Source: Rhizobium croatiense
Lineage (GTDB): Bacteria > Pseudomonadota > Alphaproteobacteria > Rhizobiales > Rhizobiaceae
Length of the DNA: 64,000 bases
Assembly: GCF_019793465.1 (NCBI RefSeq)
Contig: NZ_JAILYJ010000012.1
Span: 1 to 64,000, forward strand
Direction of reading: 5' to 3'
This document shows, piece after piece, positions 17,113 to 24,062 of this stretch. Position 1 is the first letter of the stretch, and each line of letters begins with the position of its first letter. Below the pieces are notes generated by a model. That model was not told the origin of the DNA, ran no database searches, and worked only from the letters and a program-made list of their open reading frames with translations. Made by a program: the position numbers and the translations under genes.

Positions 17113-17702
17113 CGCGGCTTTTGCAGGGGTTAGCGCGGCGGCATCATCCTGCCCGTGGAGGATGGCCGGGCGGGCATAGTGTATCGAAGTGGCACGGTTG
17201 GCTTCCTGCAAGCCCGCGCGCGGGAACAGGCAATGATGGCACATCACGGCATTGCCATGCGCCCGAGCATAGGCCGCACCGAGTTCGACGGCGCGTTCGA
17301 GCAGCCCGTCAGCGAAAAGCCGGCGCGCGTGCTGATGACTGTTTCTCCACCTTGGCACGAACAATATTTCGAGAACTTGCCAAGCTCGCTGCATCGGCCC
17401 TCCGGAACCCATGGCGCTTGCCGACCTTCGAAGCCGCTACGACACGGATCGGATATCCACTCTGACGACAAGGGCGCAGGCTCGATCGACACTTCGCGCT
17501 TGCGGCGGCATAACTGCCAAATCGCTATCGATTTAAGGATAATTAATTCAAAATATTGCAGCCTCCTTTGCGCAGCTTCTCGGGTGCGGGGCGTGGTAAT
17601 CCTGGAACATGCCGGCGGTTGGAATCAAGGGTAGCCCGCCCTATCGCCCGTAGGTGACGCTACATCCCGAAATCAGGTGATGTATCGTCCAAAAGTACTA
17701 CT

Positions 17703-17719
17703 TTGGCATGCTTTTTGCT
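17703..17719 (+). promoter_or_regulatory. Sigma-54 (-24/-12) promoter candidate upstream of the XRE gene
   Basis: TTGGCATGCTTTTTGCT matches the RpoN consensus TGGCACG-N4-TTGCW with one deviation, and the GG and GC doublets are 12 bases apart as required. It lies about 145 bases before the XRE start. The same spot can be read as a sigma-70 promoter (TTGGCA, 16 bases, TAATAT at 17725-17730), so the sigma class is open. Confidence 0.5.
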
Positions 17720-17809
17720 CCTGCTAATATGAAGCGAGGTGATGTTTCGGTTCGGGACGACTACTGCCGGGCAATTGCTAGCTTTGTGTAACTCAGGTAA
17801 AAGTTGTCA

Positions 17810-17844
17810 GACACGGATATGGCGAATAACCTCATCTCCGTGTC
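17810..17844 (+). promoter_or_regulatory. Leader hairpin in front of the XRE gene
   Basis: GACACGGA (17810-17817) and TCCGTGTC (17837-17844) form a perfect 8-base stem with a 19-base loop. It ends four bases before the AGGAGGG ribosome-binding site of the following gene, so it may affect translation or mRNA stability. Confidence 0.5.
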
Positions 17845-17862
17845 CTCAGGAGGGAAAATAAA

Positions 17863-18267
17863 ATGAAAGAAGAACCGCACGCAGTGGATGTTCATGTCGG
17901 GAAGACCATCCGCATACAGCGTCTGCTGCGGAAAGTCTCGCAGACCGAATTGGGCGATCGCGTCGGCGTGACATTCCAGCAGATCCAAAAATACGAAAAA
18001 GGCTCCAACCGCGTTTCCGCCAGCATGCTGGTCGAAATCGCCGGCGCACTGAAGGTCGACGTCAGGACGTTCTTCGACGACCTGTCCACTCCTGATACGG
18101 CCAACGACAACCCCGCTCCCAGCGAGGAATTCGTTATATCGCGCGAGGGCGTCCTTCTCAACGCCGCGTTCTTCTCGATCAAGAACGAAGCGCTTCGCAA
18201 GAAGATCCTGAAGCTCGTCCAGGCAATCGCCCACACCGAACAAATGGACGGTGAAGCGGCAGAATAG
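17863..18267 (+). CDS. XRE-family regulator, PraR/PhrR-like
   Basis: 134 residues. The helix-turn-helix occupies about 10-65 (VGKTIRIQRLLRKVSQTELGD, VTFQQIQKYEKGSNRVSAS), very close in layout to the rhizobial PraR/PhrR regulators, which also carry the FQQIQKYEKG block. The C-terminal 65 residues are a variable tail with LRKKILKLVQAI. A strong AGGAGGG site sits eight bases before the ATG. It is convergent with the small gene at 18309-18575 and faces the TfuA-YcaO locus; a regulatory link is possible but unproven. Confidence 0.88.
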   Translation: MKEEPHAVDVHVGKTIRIQRLLRKVSQTELGDRVGVTFQQIQKYEKGSNRVSASMLVEIAGALKVDVRTFFDDLSTPDTANDNPAPSEEFVISREGVLLNAAFFSIKNEALRKKILKLVQAIAHTEQMDGEAAE

Positions 18268-18308
18268 GCCGGATCTCCTTCACCCGTTCCGAACGGGCTG
18301 CATGAAGG

Positions 18309-18575
18309 TCAATGGCGATCGATCAAGATCAGATTCTCGCTGGCGTCCTTCATTGCGATCTTGGCCTTGCTGCCGAGCAGTTTCTCGAGGTTGACGTCTA
18401 GCTCCCTGTCCGGATCTATGCCGTCCCAATCGATGACGACCTGCAGCAGCGCCATGTTCGTCAGGTGCATCAGATTACGCAGCTGAAGCTTTTCAGCCTC
18501 CTCCTTGGCTGCCGACAGCAGCCGGAAGATCCTTGCGTATTCACTGCCTGTACCGTCGTTATGTTGTTCAAACAT
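18309..18575 (-). CDS. Small 88-residue protein of unknown function
   Basis: 88 residues, no recognised domain. The sequence is soluble-looking, largely helical, with a charged N-terminus and helix-forming blocks EYARIFRLLSAAKEEAEKLQ and LRNLMHLTNMALLQ; no Cys, no signal peptide, no membrane segment. AAAGGGGCGGG precedes the ATG. It lies 65 bases downstream of tfuA on the same strand, and its upstream region carries the same direct-repeat motif as the peptide gene of the YcaO locus, so I suspect it belongs to that regulon. I do not recognise its function. Confidence 0.6.
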   Translation of the reverse strand: MFEQHNDGTGSEYARIFRLLSAAKEEAEKLQLRNLMHLTNMALLQVVIDWDGIDPDRELDVNLEKLLGSKAKIAMKDASENLILIDRH

Positions 18576-18638
18576 TGTCCCGCCCCTTTGGCCGTGAAGA
18601 CCTCAGATTCCATCACCACTGCATCTTTTCGCCATTAC

Positions 18639-18665
18639 CGTTATACAAGCGTTACAGGCGTCACA
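18639..18665 (-). promoter_or_regulatory. Direct-repeat (SARP-type) box upstream of the 88-residue gene
   Basis: On the plus strand CGTTATA (18639-18645), CGTTACA (18650-18656) and CGTCACA (18659-18665) occur in a row, the first two 11 bases apart. The block AAGCGTTACAGGC (18647-18659) is identical to one upstream of the 47-residue peptide gene (20874-20886). It overlaps the end of tfuA. Heptamers at 11-base spacing are typical targets of SARP/OmpR-type winged-helix activators. Confidence 0.55.
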
Positions 18666-19384
18666 CTGCGCGTGACTTCAGCGTGCAAAAGCTCCCAGTG
18701 AGAGGTTGCGGCAAAGTGCCAGTCACGGTTGATGGGCACGAATTCGTCACGGCGCAGCCATTCCAGCACCAGCCGCGCATCGTCCCGCTTGCGTTCGACC
18801 CGGTTCTTGCGCAGGGCGGCGAGCAGATAGTCGCGGCGCGCCTTGCGGAAATGGCACTCGTCCACCACCCTGGCATAGGTGCGCTCGGAGAAATGCAGGA
18901 AGCGGCCGGAGAGCAGCAGTTTCTTGCGCTCGGCCGACGAAATCTCGCCGCCGGCATGAAGCGCATCGATCGTCGGCTCGAAATCCACCCAGGGCACCGA
19001 AAGCGGTAGCCAGCCGAGCGCCTCAGGCGCATGTATCAGCGCGACGGCCTCGTCGTCGAGCAGCCGTCCGGACTGGTAATCTTCGAAGATCGAGCCGAGC
19101 CCGACCATGCCGAAAGGAGCGCATTCGGCGGCCCGCAATGCGCCCATGCTGGCGCCGCCGGCAACGGCGACATCGCGCTCGAGGGCGTAGAGAATTTCCT
19201 TATGCCAGACCGAAGGCAGATCGCCGAAATAGCCGTCGACGAGGCCGATCGCGGTGGCGCCATCCTCCACCGCTTTGAGAATGTCGCCGCAGACGGCAGG
19301 CGGCCGGAAATCGATGCAGGGAGACATGTTTCTCGCTGCGGCAAGACCGCCACCAAGGCTCGGACCGACGAACAGAACCTTCAT
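18641..19384 (-). CDS. tfuA: TfuA-like core domain protein (YcaO partner)
   Basis: 247 residues. The diagnostic TfuA core is clear: MKVLFVGPSLG at the start, IGLVDGYFGDLPSVWHKEILYAL, and GGASMGALRAAECAPFGMVGLG near 78-100. TfuA proteins act with YcaO enzymes, in RiPP pathways and on methyl-coenzyme M reductase, to convert a peptide amide to a thioamide, probably by supplying or activating sulfur; tfuA was first noted with trifolitoxin in R. leguminosarum. Its start overlaps the end of ycaO by four bases, so the two are translationally coupled. Last gene of the peptide-ycaO-tfuA unit. Confidence 0.9.
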   Translation of the reverse strand: MKVLFVGPSLGGGLAAARNMSPCIDFRPPAVCGDILKAVEDGATAIGLVDGYFGDLPSVWHKEILYALERDVAVAGGASMGALRAAECAPFGMVGLGSIFEDYQSGRLLDDEAVALIHAPEALGWLPLSVPWVDFEPTIDALHAGGEISSAERKKLLLSGRFLHFSERTYARVVDECHFRKARRDYLLAALRKNRVERKRDDARLVLEWLRRDEFVPINRDWHFAATSHWELLHAEVTRSVTPVTLV

Positions 19385-20646
19385 GATTGGGCTCCTCTCA
19401 TGGTGTTGACGGCGCGCAGGCCGAGTTGGATGTACTGACCTGAAATATCGACCTCCAGGCCCGGCACGATCACCCTGACGACCGAGACCGGCAGAGCCTG
19501 ATAATGCGGAAACGGCACCACGACGATCTGCTCGATGCCGGTCGCCGTCAGCCGGTCGGCAATATGGCCGATGGTCTCCTGGATGGTTGCGGGACGGCGA
19601 TGGCGGGGCTGGAAGGCGCGCATTCGGCTATCGCCCTCCCAGAGTTCGACCACCTGCTGCATCGCCGCACTCTTGTCGAGCCGCTGATAGATGCGCGGCG
19701 AGAAATCGTCGCGGCTGCCGGCGATCGCCGTCAGCCGGCTCTGCGCCGCCTCGGTGATGGCACGCAGCGCGGCACGCACGGGATCGGGGTGGCAGCCGCA
19801 GCCGCCGCAGACATGGGCCCAGCGCGCATCGACACGGTCGGACAGATTGCCCGGCATGATGACGGCCAGAAAAGCCGGGACACCGATGTCCGTGGTCATG
19901 TCGAGCAGCAGCAGACGCATGCCGGCGCGCGAAATCCGGTCGGTCATGACATCGATGACCGCATCGCCGAAAGAGGCGGGGTCGATGCGGCTCTCCTTGA
20001 GGCGCTGCGGCGATTTCAGCTGGGTCAAGGCCCAGGCGTCGCGCTCCACCAGTTCGCAAAGCCCATGCAGGACCGCTTCGGACGGCGTGTTGCCGGAGGC
20101 GAGCCCGTCGCTCGACTGCTCGAAGCCCGACGGCCGCTCGCCGCGATGGTCAAGGCCGACGAGCCACCAGGGGACAAAGACGCTGCTGCCGGAGAGGATG
20201 TCGAGGCCGGAGCACCACGGGATGGGGCCGCCGCCGATGTCATCGGGCGCGCAGCGCGCAACATTGTCGAGATCGATCATGGCGGCGCCTTCCGCCCGCA
20301 TGCTTTCGACGGTCGCCCGTGTCAGGTCGGCTGGCGCAATTTCCGCGATCCGCGTCTCGATCGCCTCCATGGCGGCCGATGCCATGGCGGCATCATTGTC
20401 GATACCTTTGCCCTGGAAGACCGAAAGCGTATGGCTGTTCGGCCTCGTCGCGAAGGCGACAGGGATGTTCAGCACGTCGAGGGCGGTCAGCAGGCCGACG
20501 CGCGTGATGCCGAATTCGCGCAGATGCGGCCTGATGGCGGCCAATGTCTGCGCCGGCGTGACCGCCCGGTCATGATAGTCGCTGATGCCGGCCGATGATC
20601 GTTCGAGGTCACCGGCTAGCGTTTCAAGGTCGGCGAAGGCGGACAT
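19381..20646 (-). CDS. ycaO: YcaO-domain peptide backbone-modifying enzyme
   Basis: 421 residues. ATP/Mg-binding features of YcaO are visible: SAAMEAIETRIAE near 90-102, the ELVERD cluster at 198-203, and GCGCHPDPVRAALRAITEAA with QSRLTAIAGSRDD at 283-314. YcaO enzymes activate a backbone amide with ATP to form azolines, amidines or thioamides. The C-terminus lacks the PxPxP end of azoline-forming members, and no E1-like or ocin-ThiF partner is present; instead TfuA follows directly, which points to thioamidation. Thirteen bases upstream, same strand, is a 47-codon peptide gene, the likely substrate. Confidence 0.92.
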   Translation of the reverse strand: MSAFADLETLAGDLERSSAGISDYHDRAVTPAQTLAAIRPHLREFGITRVGLLTALDVLNIPVAFATRPNSHTLSVFQGKGIDNDAAMASAAMEAIETRIAEIAPADLTRATVESMRAEGAAMIDLDNVARCAPDDIGGGPIPWCSGLDILSGSSVFVPWWLVGLDHRGERPSGFEQSSDGLASGNTPSEAVLHGLCELVERDAWALTQLKSPQRLKESRIDPASFGDAVIDVMTDRISRAGMRLLLLDMTTDIGVPAFLAVIMPGNLSDRVDARWAHVCGGCGCHPDPVRAALRAITEAAQSRLTAIAGSRDDFSPRIYQRLDKSAAMQQVVELWEGDSRMRAFQPRHRRPATIQETIGHIADRLTATGIEQIVVVPFPHYQALPVSVVRVIVPGLEVDISGQYIQLGLRAVNTMRGAQS

Positions 20647-20659
20647 ACCTATTTGTTCC

Positions 20660-20803
20660 TCAGCGGAACTTCAGGGCGTGTGTCAGATTTTCCAGCGCGT
20701 TCGCAGTGATGTTGAGGTGGTCCTGCTTCATCGCTGACTTGGCTGCAGCCGAGAAACGCGGATGGGAGGGGATTGCGGCATTGGTTTCAACAGTGGCTTT
20801 CAT
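20660..20803 (-). CDS. Candidate RiPP precursor peptide, 47 residues
   Basis: A 47-codon gene directly upstream of ycaO, with a GGAG ribosome-binding site seven bases before the ATG and a 13-base gap to ycaO. The peptide starts MKATVETNAAIPSHPRF and ends NALENLTHALKFR. It has no Cys, many Ala, Asn, Thr and Ser, and in the C-terminal third two loose repeats, NITANAL (31-37) and NLTHAL (39-44), which could be the modified core. No signal peptide or Gly-Gly cleavage site is seen. The position and size fit a YcaO/TfuA substrate, but the sequence resembles no precursor family I know. Confidence 0.72.
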   Translation of the reverse strand: MKATVETNAAIPSHPRFSAAAKSAMKQDHLNITANALENLTHALKFR

Positions 20804-20810
20804 TTTCCAT

Positions 20811-20851
20811 CTCCAATGGATAGGCAGCCGGGCTGCCGTTAACCATTGGAG
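20811..20851 (-). promoter_or_regulatory. Long hairpin sequestering the ribosome-binding site of the peptide gene
   Basis: Outer arms CTCCAATGG (20811-20819) and CCATTGGAG (20843-20851) and inner arms GGCAGCC (20823-20829) and GGCTGCC (20831-20837) are all perfect. On the mRNA (minus strand) the 3' outer arm contains the GGAG used by the peptide gene, so folding would hide it. There is no following T-run, so a translational switch is more likely than a terminator. Confidence 0.75.
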
Positions 20852-20865
20852 GGGAACACTACCTG

Positions 20866-20895
20866 CGTCATTTAAGCGTTACAGGCTTCGTTAAA
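20866..20895 (-). promoter_or_regulatory. Direct-repeat (SARP-type) box upstream of the peptide gene
   Basis: Plus-strand heptamers CGTCATT (20866-20872), CGTTACA (20877-20883) and CGTTAAA (20889-20895) are spaced 11 and 12 bases. AAGCGTTACAGGC (20874-20886) repeats exactly upstream of the 88-residue gene. It lies between the SARP regulator gene and the peptide hairpin, where an activator site would be expected. Confidence 0.6.
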
Positions 20896-20906
20896 AGGCC
20901 GTATAA

Positions 20907-22859
20907 TCAGGGAAGTCCAGCCAGATGCAGGCCATGAATCAGCGTTTCGGTGTACCGGGGATCGCGATCGGGCACGAAATGGCGAATGTCTTCGCTGCGG
21001 AAATCCGGGAAATTTTCCAGAACAACCTTGGCATAAGTGCCGGCCTTTTTCACGTCGCCCGCCATAGCATGGGCGGCGGCGAGCAGTCGGGCGGTCGCCT
21101 GTTTGGACTTCACCGGCTCAAGCGCTTCGATCGTCTGTTGGTATTCGCCGCGATCGAAATGAATGCCGCCGCGATTCCAGTAGTAATAATCGGGGGGCAA
21201 GGGATTAAGCTTGAACGCAGCCTTGTTCAGATCCAGCGCTTTGTCAAAGTCACCGTAGTGGCACAGGGCATCGGCATAATCGGCGAGGATGTCGGCATCG
21301 TTGGGATTGAGATCCTGGGCCTGCTGGAAATATTCCAGGCTTTCGTCGAAACGGCGGCGGTACAGCGCCACGAAGCCGAGTTCGCGGTAGGCCCGGCCGC
21401 TGTTCGGGTCGGATTGCTGGGCGAGCCGCGCGGCACCATTCGCCTCGTCGAGCAGGTCGGTGTCCTGCATGCCGCGGATCAGCCATTCCATGCCGAGCGC
21501 GCGCGACACGCCGGCATGGGCGGCCGAGAAATTCTCGTAACGATTGAGCGAGGATTTGAACCATTTGCGCGCCTGGCGCAGATGCTGCAGGTCGGTCTGG
21601 GCGATCAGCCGCTTGCCTTCCAGATAGAGACGGTAGGCGGATGGCGGCGCATCGCCGATCGGCATCACCAGTTCGTGGCGCTCGATCGTGTCGGCGAGCG
21701 AGGAAACGATCCGCCGTGTCAGATGCGCGAAGGATTCGCTGATCTTCTGCATGACCAGCGGCAGTTCTAAGGCCCAGATCACCTCCGACGTCGTCGTCCG
21801 CGTCAGCCGGCAGGTCGCATAAACATCCTCGTCGCGGCCCTGGATGGTCACGTAGACCGCATAATCGAAGCTGAGGTCGAGGGGACCGAGGACGGCGCGC
21901 GCCGGATCGACCGAGCGGCTGAGGATCTCGAGACTCGTATGGGCTGCGATCACCTTGAAGCCGCGCTGCTGGCTGAGGCCGATGGTGACGTCTTCGAGAA
22001 GGGCCCGGCCGACTCGCTCCATCAGCGGATCGGTAAAAATACTTTCGGGCGGCAGGATGATGATCCGCGGCTGGCCGAGCGCATCGGCGAAGCCACCGAG
22101 CGCGGAAAGGCGCTCGGCCGCGGCTGCCTGTGCTGCCGGGACCAGGCCGAGTTCGCGGGCAAGCGCAGTGGTGCTTTCCTCCGGCTCGGTATCGAAGTCG
22201 TCCTTCAGCTGGCTTTTGCACTTCAGATAGGCCTGACGGGCCGCGGCCGGATCGTTCATCCTGACATAGAGGCGCATCAGGGCGCGATAGGCCGTCTCGC
22301 TGGCGGGGTCGAGTTCCAACAGGCGCCTGGCAAGCGCAACCTGCTCATCATCCGACCTGTCTTCCGATGTTTCGATCAGCCGGGTCAGATGGACCGAGCG
22401 CCATTCGTCGATGCGCTGGCGTTCAAAGGTCAGCCAGTCCTCGGCGCCTTGCGTCGGTGATTTGGCGCCTTCCAGCAGTTCGCCGTTCAGCATATCGCTG
22501 TCTTCGGGGGCGAGCGGCCCTTTCTGTTTCAGGATATGAACGTCGACCTCCCAGCCATCCGCAAGCCCGATATGGGTTCGGGTCGCGGCAAGCAGCGGTG
22601 GAAGGTCGGCGGGGATACTCTGCTCGATGCGCGACAGCAGCTGGCGCAGGCTGCCGGCCCGTTTTTCCGGCAGTTCCGATTGCCAGAGCTGTCGCCTGAT
22701 GGTTTCGCGGTCGAGTTCGAGATTGGCTTCGGCGGCGAGCATGGCGAGGAGAAAATAAGACTTCTCCGGCAAGGGGAGTTCCCTCCCCGCTGCCAGCAGC
22801 CTCGGTCGTCCGAGCAGGCACAGCCTGTTCTTCGACATCTGTCCGGATGTCCGTTGCAT
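20907..22859 (-). CDS. SARP/BTAD-type transcriptional regulator with TPR C-terminus
   Basis: 650 residues. Residues about 10-65 form an OmpR-like winged helix (LCLLGRPRLLAAGRELPLPE, IRRQLWQSE); about 110-240 is a bacterial transcriptional activation domain (ARRLLELDPASETAYRALMR, AARQAYLKCKSQLKDDFDTEPEEST); a middle domain starting IIILPPESIFTDPLMERV resembles the TolB/cyclase-associated segment; the last 250 residues are TPR repeats (GRAYRELGFVALYRRRFDESLEYF, NPNDADILADYADALCHYGDFDKAL). SARP proteins activate secondary-metabolite clusters in actinomycetes; here one lies directly upstream of a peptide-YcaO-TfuA unit on the same strand. Start ATG 22859 precedes the winged helix; another Met follows seven codons later. 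Confidence 0.85.
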   Translation of the reverse strand: MQRTSGQMSKNRLCLLGRPRLLAAGRELPLPEKSYFLLAMLAAEANLELDRETIRRQLWQSELPEKRAGSLRQLLSRIEQSIPADLPPLLAATRTHIGLADGWEVDVHILKQKGPLAPEDSDMLNGELLEGAKSPTQGAEDWLTFERQRIDEWRSVHLTRLIETSEDRSDDEQVALARRLLELDPASETAYRALMRLYVRMNDPAAARQAYLKCKSQLKDDFDTEPEESTTALARELGLVPAAQAAAAERLSALGGFADALGQPRIIILPPESIFTDPLMERVGRALLEDVTIGLSQQRGFKVIAAHTSLEILSRSVDPARAVLGPLDLSFDYAVYVTIQGRDEDVYATCRLTRTTTSEVIWALELPLVMQKISESFAHLTRRIVSSLADTIERHELVMPIGDAPPSAYRLYLEGKRLIAQTDLQHLRQARKWFKSSLNRYENFSAAHAGVSRALGMEWLIRGMQDTDLLDEANGAARLAQQSDPNSGRAYRELGFVALYRRRFDESLEYFQQAQDLNPNDADILADYADALCHYGDFDKALDLNKAAFKLNPLPPDYYYWNRGGIHFDRGEYQQTIEALEPVKSKQATARLLAAAHAMAGDVKKAGTYAKVVLENFPDFRSEDIRHFVPDRDPRYTETLIHGLHLAGLP

Positions 22860-23102
22860 CCCCGGTTCTCACCCCTGAAAGCCATGGCGCGCAAACGTAG
22901 CGGTCGCGTAAACATGTTAGAGCTATAAGAGCGCCGCGCATAGCGGTTTTTGCTATAAAGAGAAGAAGTTTCAGCGAATATTTGCATTTTCGCGTGTCGC
23001 TCGCCGGAAAGATGCTTCGCCAACACTTGCCCAATGAGGTGCTGTGGGCATTCTGCGGCGGCGAGTTGTTTGAGCCGCCGCTGGCCTTCATAGCCGGCAG
23101 AG
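22860..23102. other. Upstream region of the SARP regulator gene
   Basis: Intergenic, part of the 305-base stretch 22860-23164 between the regulator gene and nadC. It is AT-richer around 22895-22990 (for example AACATGTTAGAGCTATAAGA), consistent with a promoter for the minus-strand regulator. No gene, and no clear copy of the heptamer box found upstream of the peptide gene. Confidence 0.4.
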
Positions 23103-23154
23103 TAGAACAGGATGATTTTAGGCCGGATCGGCCTAAAATCTAAATCCTGTTCTA
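23103..23154 (-). terminator. Long palindrome downstream of nadC
   Basis: TAGAACAGGAT (23103-23113) pairs with ATCCTGTTCTA (23144-23154), and ATTTTAGGCCG (23115-23125) with CGGCCTAAAAT (23129-23139): 22 paired bases with a single-base and a four-base interruption. It lies ten bases past the nadC stop and resembles palindromic intergenic elements common in rhizobia, so it likely ends the nad transcript. Confidence 0.65.
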
Positions 23155-23164
23155 AATTAGATAG

Positions 23165-24061
23165 TTAGAGCACATGCGCAACCCGTATCGGACTTTTTTC
23201 GGTCGCGGTCGCCTCGACGAAGTCGAGGCCGATATCCAGCACCGGCGCGCTGTGCGTCAGCCAGCCGACGGAAATAAGGTCGACACCGGAGGCCGCGATT
23301 GCCGCGGCTGTTGCCGGCGTCACCCGGCCGGATGCCTCGGTGATCGCCCGGCCGGCGACGACGGCGACGGCCTCGCGCAGCTGATCCGGCGTCATATTGT
23401 CGAGCAGGACGGCATCGACGCCTGTTTCCACCGCTTCATGCAGCTGATCGAGCCTGTCCACTTCGACCTCGACCTTCACCAGATGGCCGACGCCTGCCCG
23501 GGCCCGGCGGATCGCCTCGGCAACGCCGCCGGCGATGGCGACGTGATTGTCCTTGATCAGCACCGCGTCATAAAGGGCGAAACGGTGGTTCGTGCCGCCG
23601 CCGGCCCGCACCGCATATTTCTCCAGCGCCCTCAGCCCCGGCGTCGTTTTGCGCGTGCAGGCGACGGAAGCTTTGCTGCCGCTGATGGCGGCGGCAATCT
23701 CGGCCGTCACGGTGGCGATGCCGGAGAGATGGCCGAGGAAATTCAGCGCGGTGCGCTCGGCGGTGAGCAGGCCGCGCGACGGACCTTCGATGGTGGCGAT
23801 CACGTCGCCTGGTTTGACCGCGTCGCCATCCTGGACATGGCGTCGCAGGACGATCTCGGGATCGACGAGCGTGAAAGCGAGCTCGGCCGCGTCGAGACCG
23901 GCGATCACACCCGGCTGACGGGCGGCCATCACCACTGTCGAGCGGTGCTCGCTTGGAATGACGGATGCCGAGGTGATGTCGCCGGCGAGGCCGAGATCTT
24001 CGAGCAAGGCCGCCCGCACCAGCGGCTCGACGATCAGGCGCGGAAGGGGAACGAGGCTCAT
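23165..24061 (-). CDS. nadC: Nicotinate-nucleotide pyrophosphorylase (quinolinate phosphoribosyltransferase)
   Basis: 298 residues. Converts quinolinate and PRPP to nicotinate mononucleotide, the last de novo step. Family marks are LLEDLGLAGDITSASVIP, LTAERTALNFLGHLSGIAT, the CTRKTTPGLRALEKYAVRAGGGTNHR active-site loop, LIKDNHV, VEVEVD and LLDNMTP. I start at ATG 24061 (MSLVPLPRLIVEPL); a longer frame with 29 unconserved residues overlaps nadB. One base separates it from nadB, third gene of nadABC. Confidence 0.95.
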   Translation of the reverse strand: MSLVPLPRLIVEPLVRAALLEDLGLAGDITSASVIPSEHRSTVVMAARQPGVIAGLDAAELAFTLVDPEIVLRRHVQDGDAVKPGDVIATIEGPSRGLLTAERTALNFLGHLSGIATVTAEIAAAISGSKASVACTRKTTPGLRALEKYAVRAGGGTNHRFALYDAVLIKDNHVAIAGGVAEAIRRARAGVGHLVKVEVEVDRLDQLHEAVETGVDAVLLDNMTPDQLREAVAVVAGRAITEASGRVTPATAAAIAASGVDLISVGWLTHSAPVLDIGLDFVEATATEKSPIRVAHVL

Positions 24062-24062
24062 C

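Larger units (their letters stand above)
17113..17862. other. 750-base region without a supported gene
   Basis: Open frames exist on both strands (for example 17104-17412 minus and 17155-17634 plus), but none has a recognisable domain, clean ribosome-binding site or codon pattern like the neighbours. The right part becomes AT-rich from about 17530 and carries the promoter and leader signals for the XRE gene, listed separately. It could hold a degraded gene. Confidence 0.5.

Noticed and set aside
17104..17634. Small frames on both strands between the amidohydrolase and XRE genes
   Set aside because: No domain, no good ribosome-binding site, and the two frames overlap each other in opposite directions.
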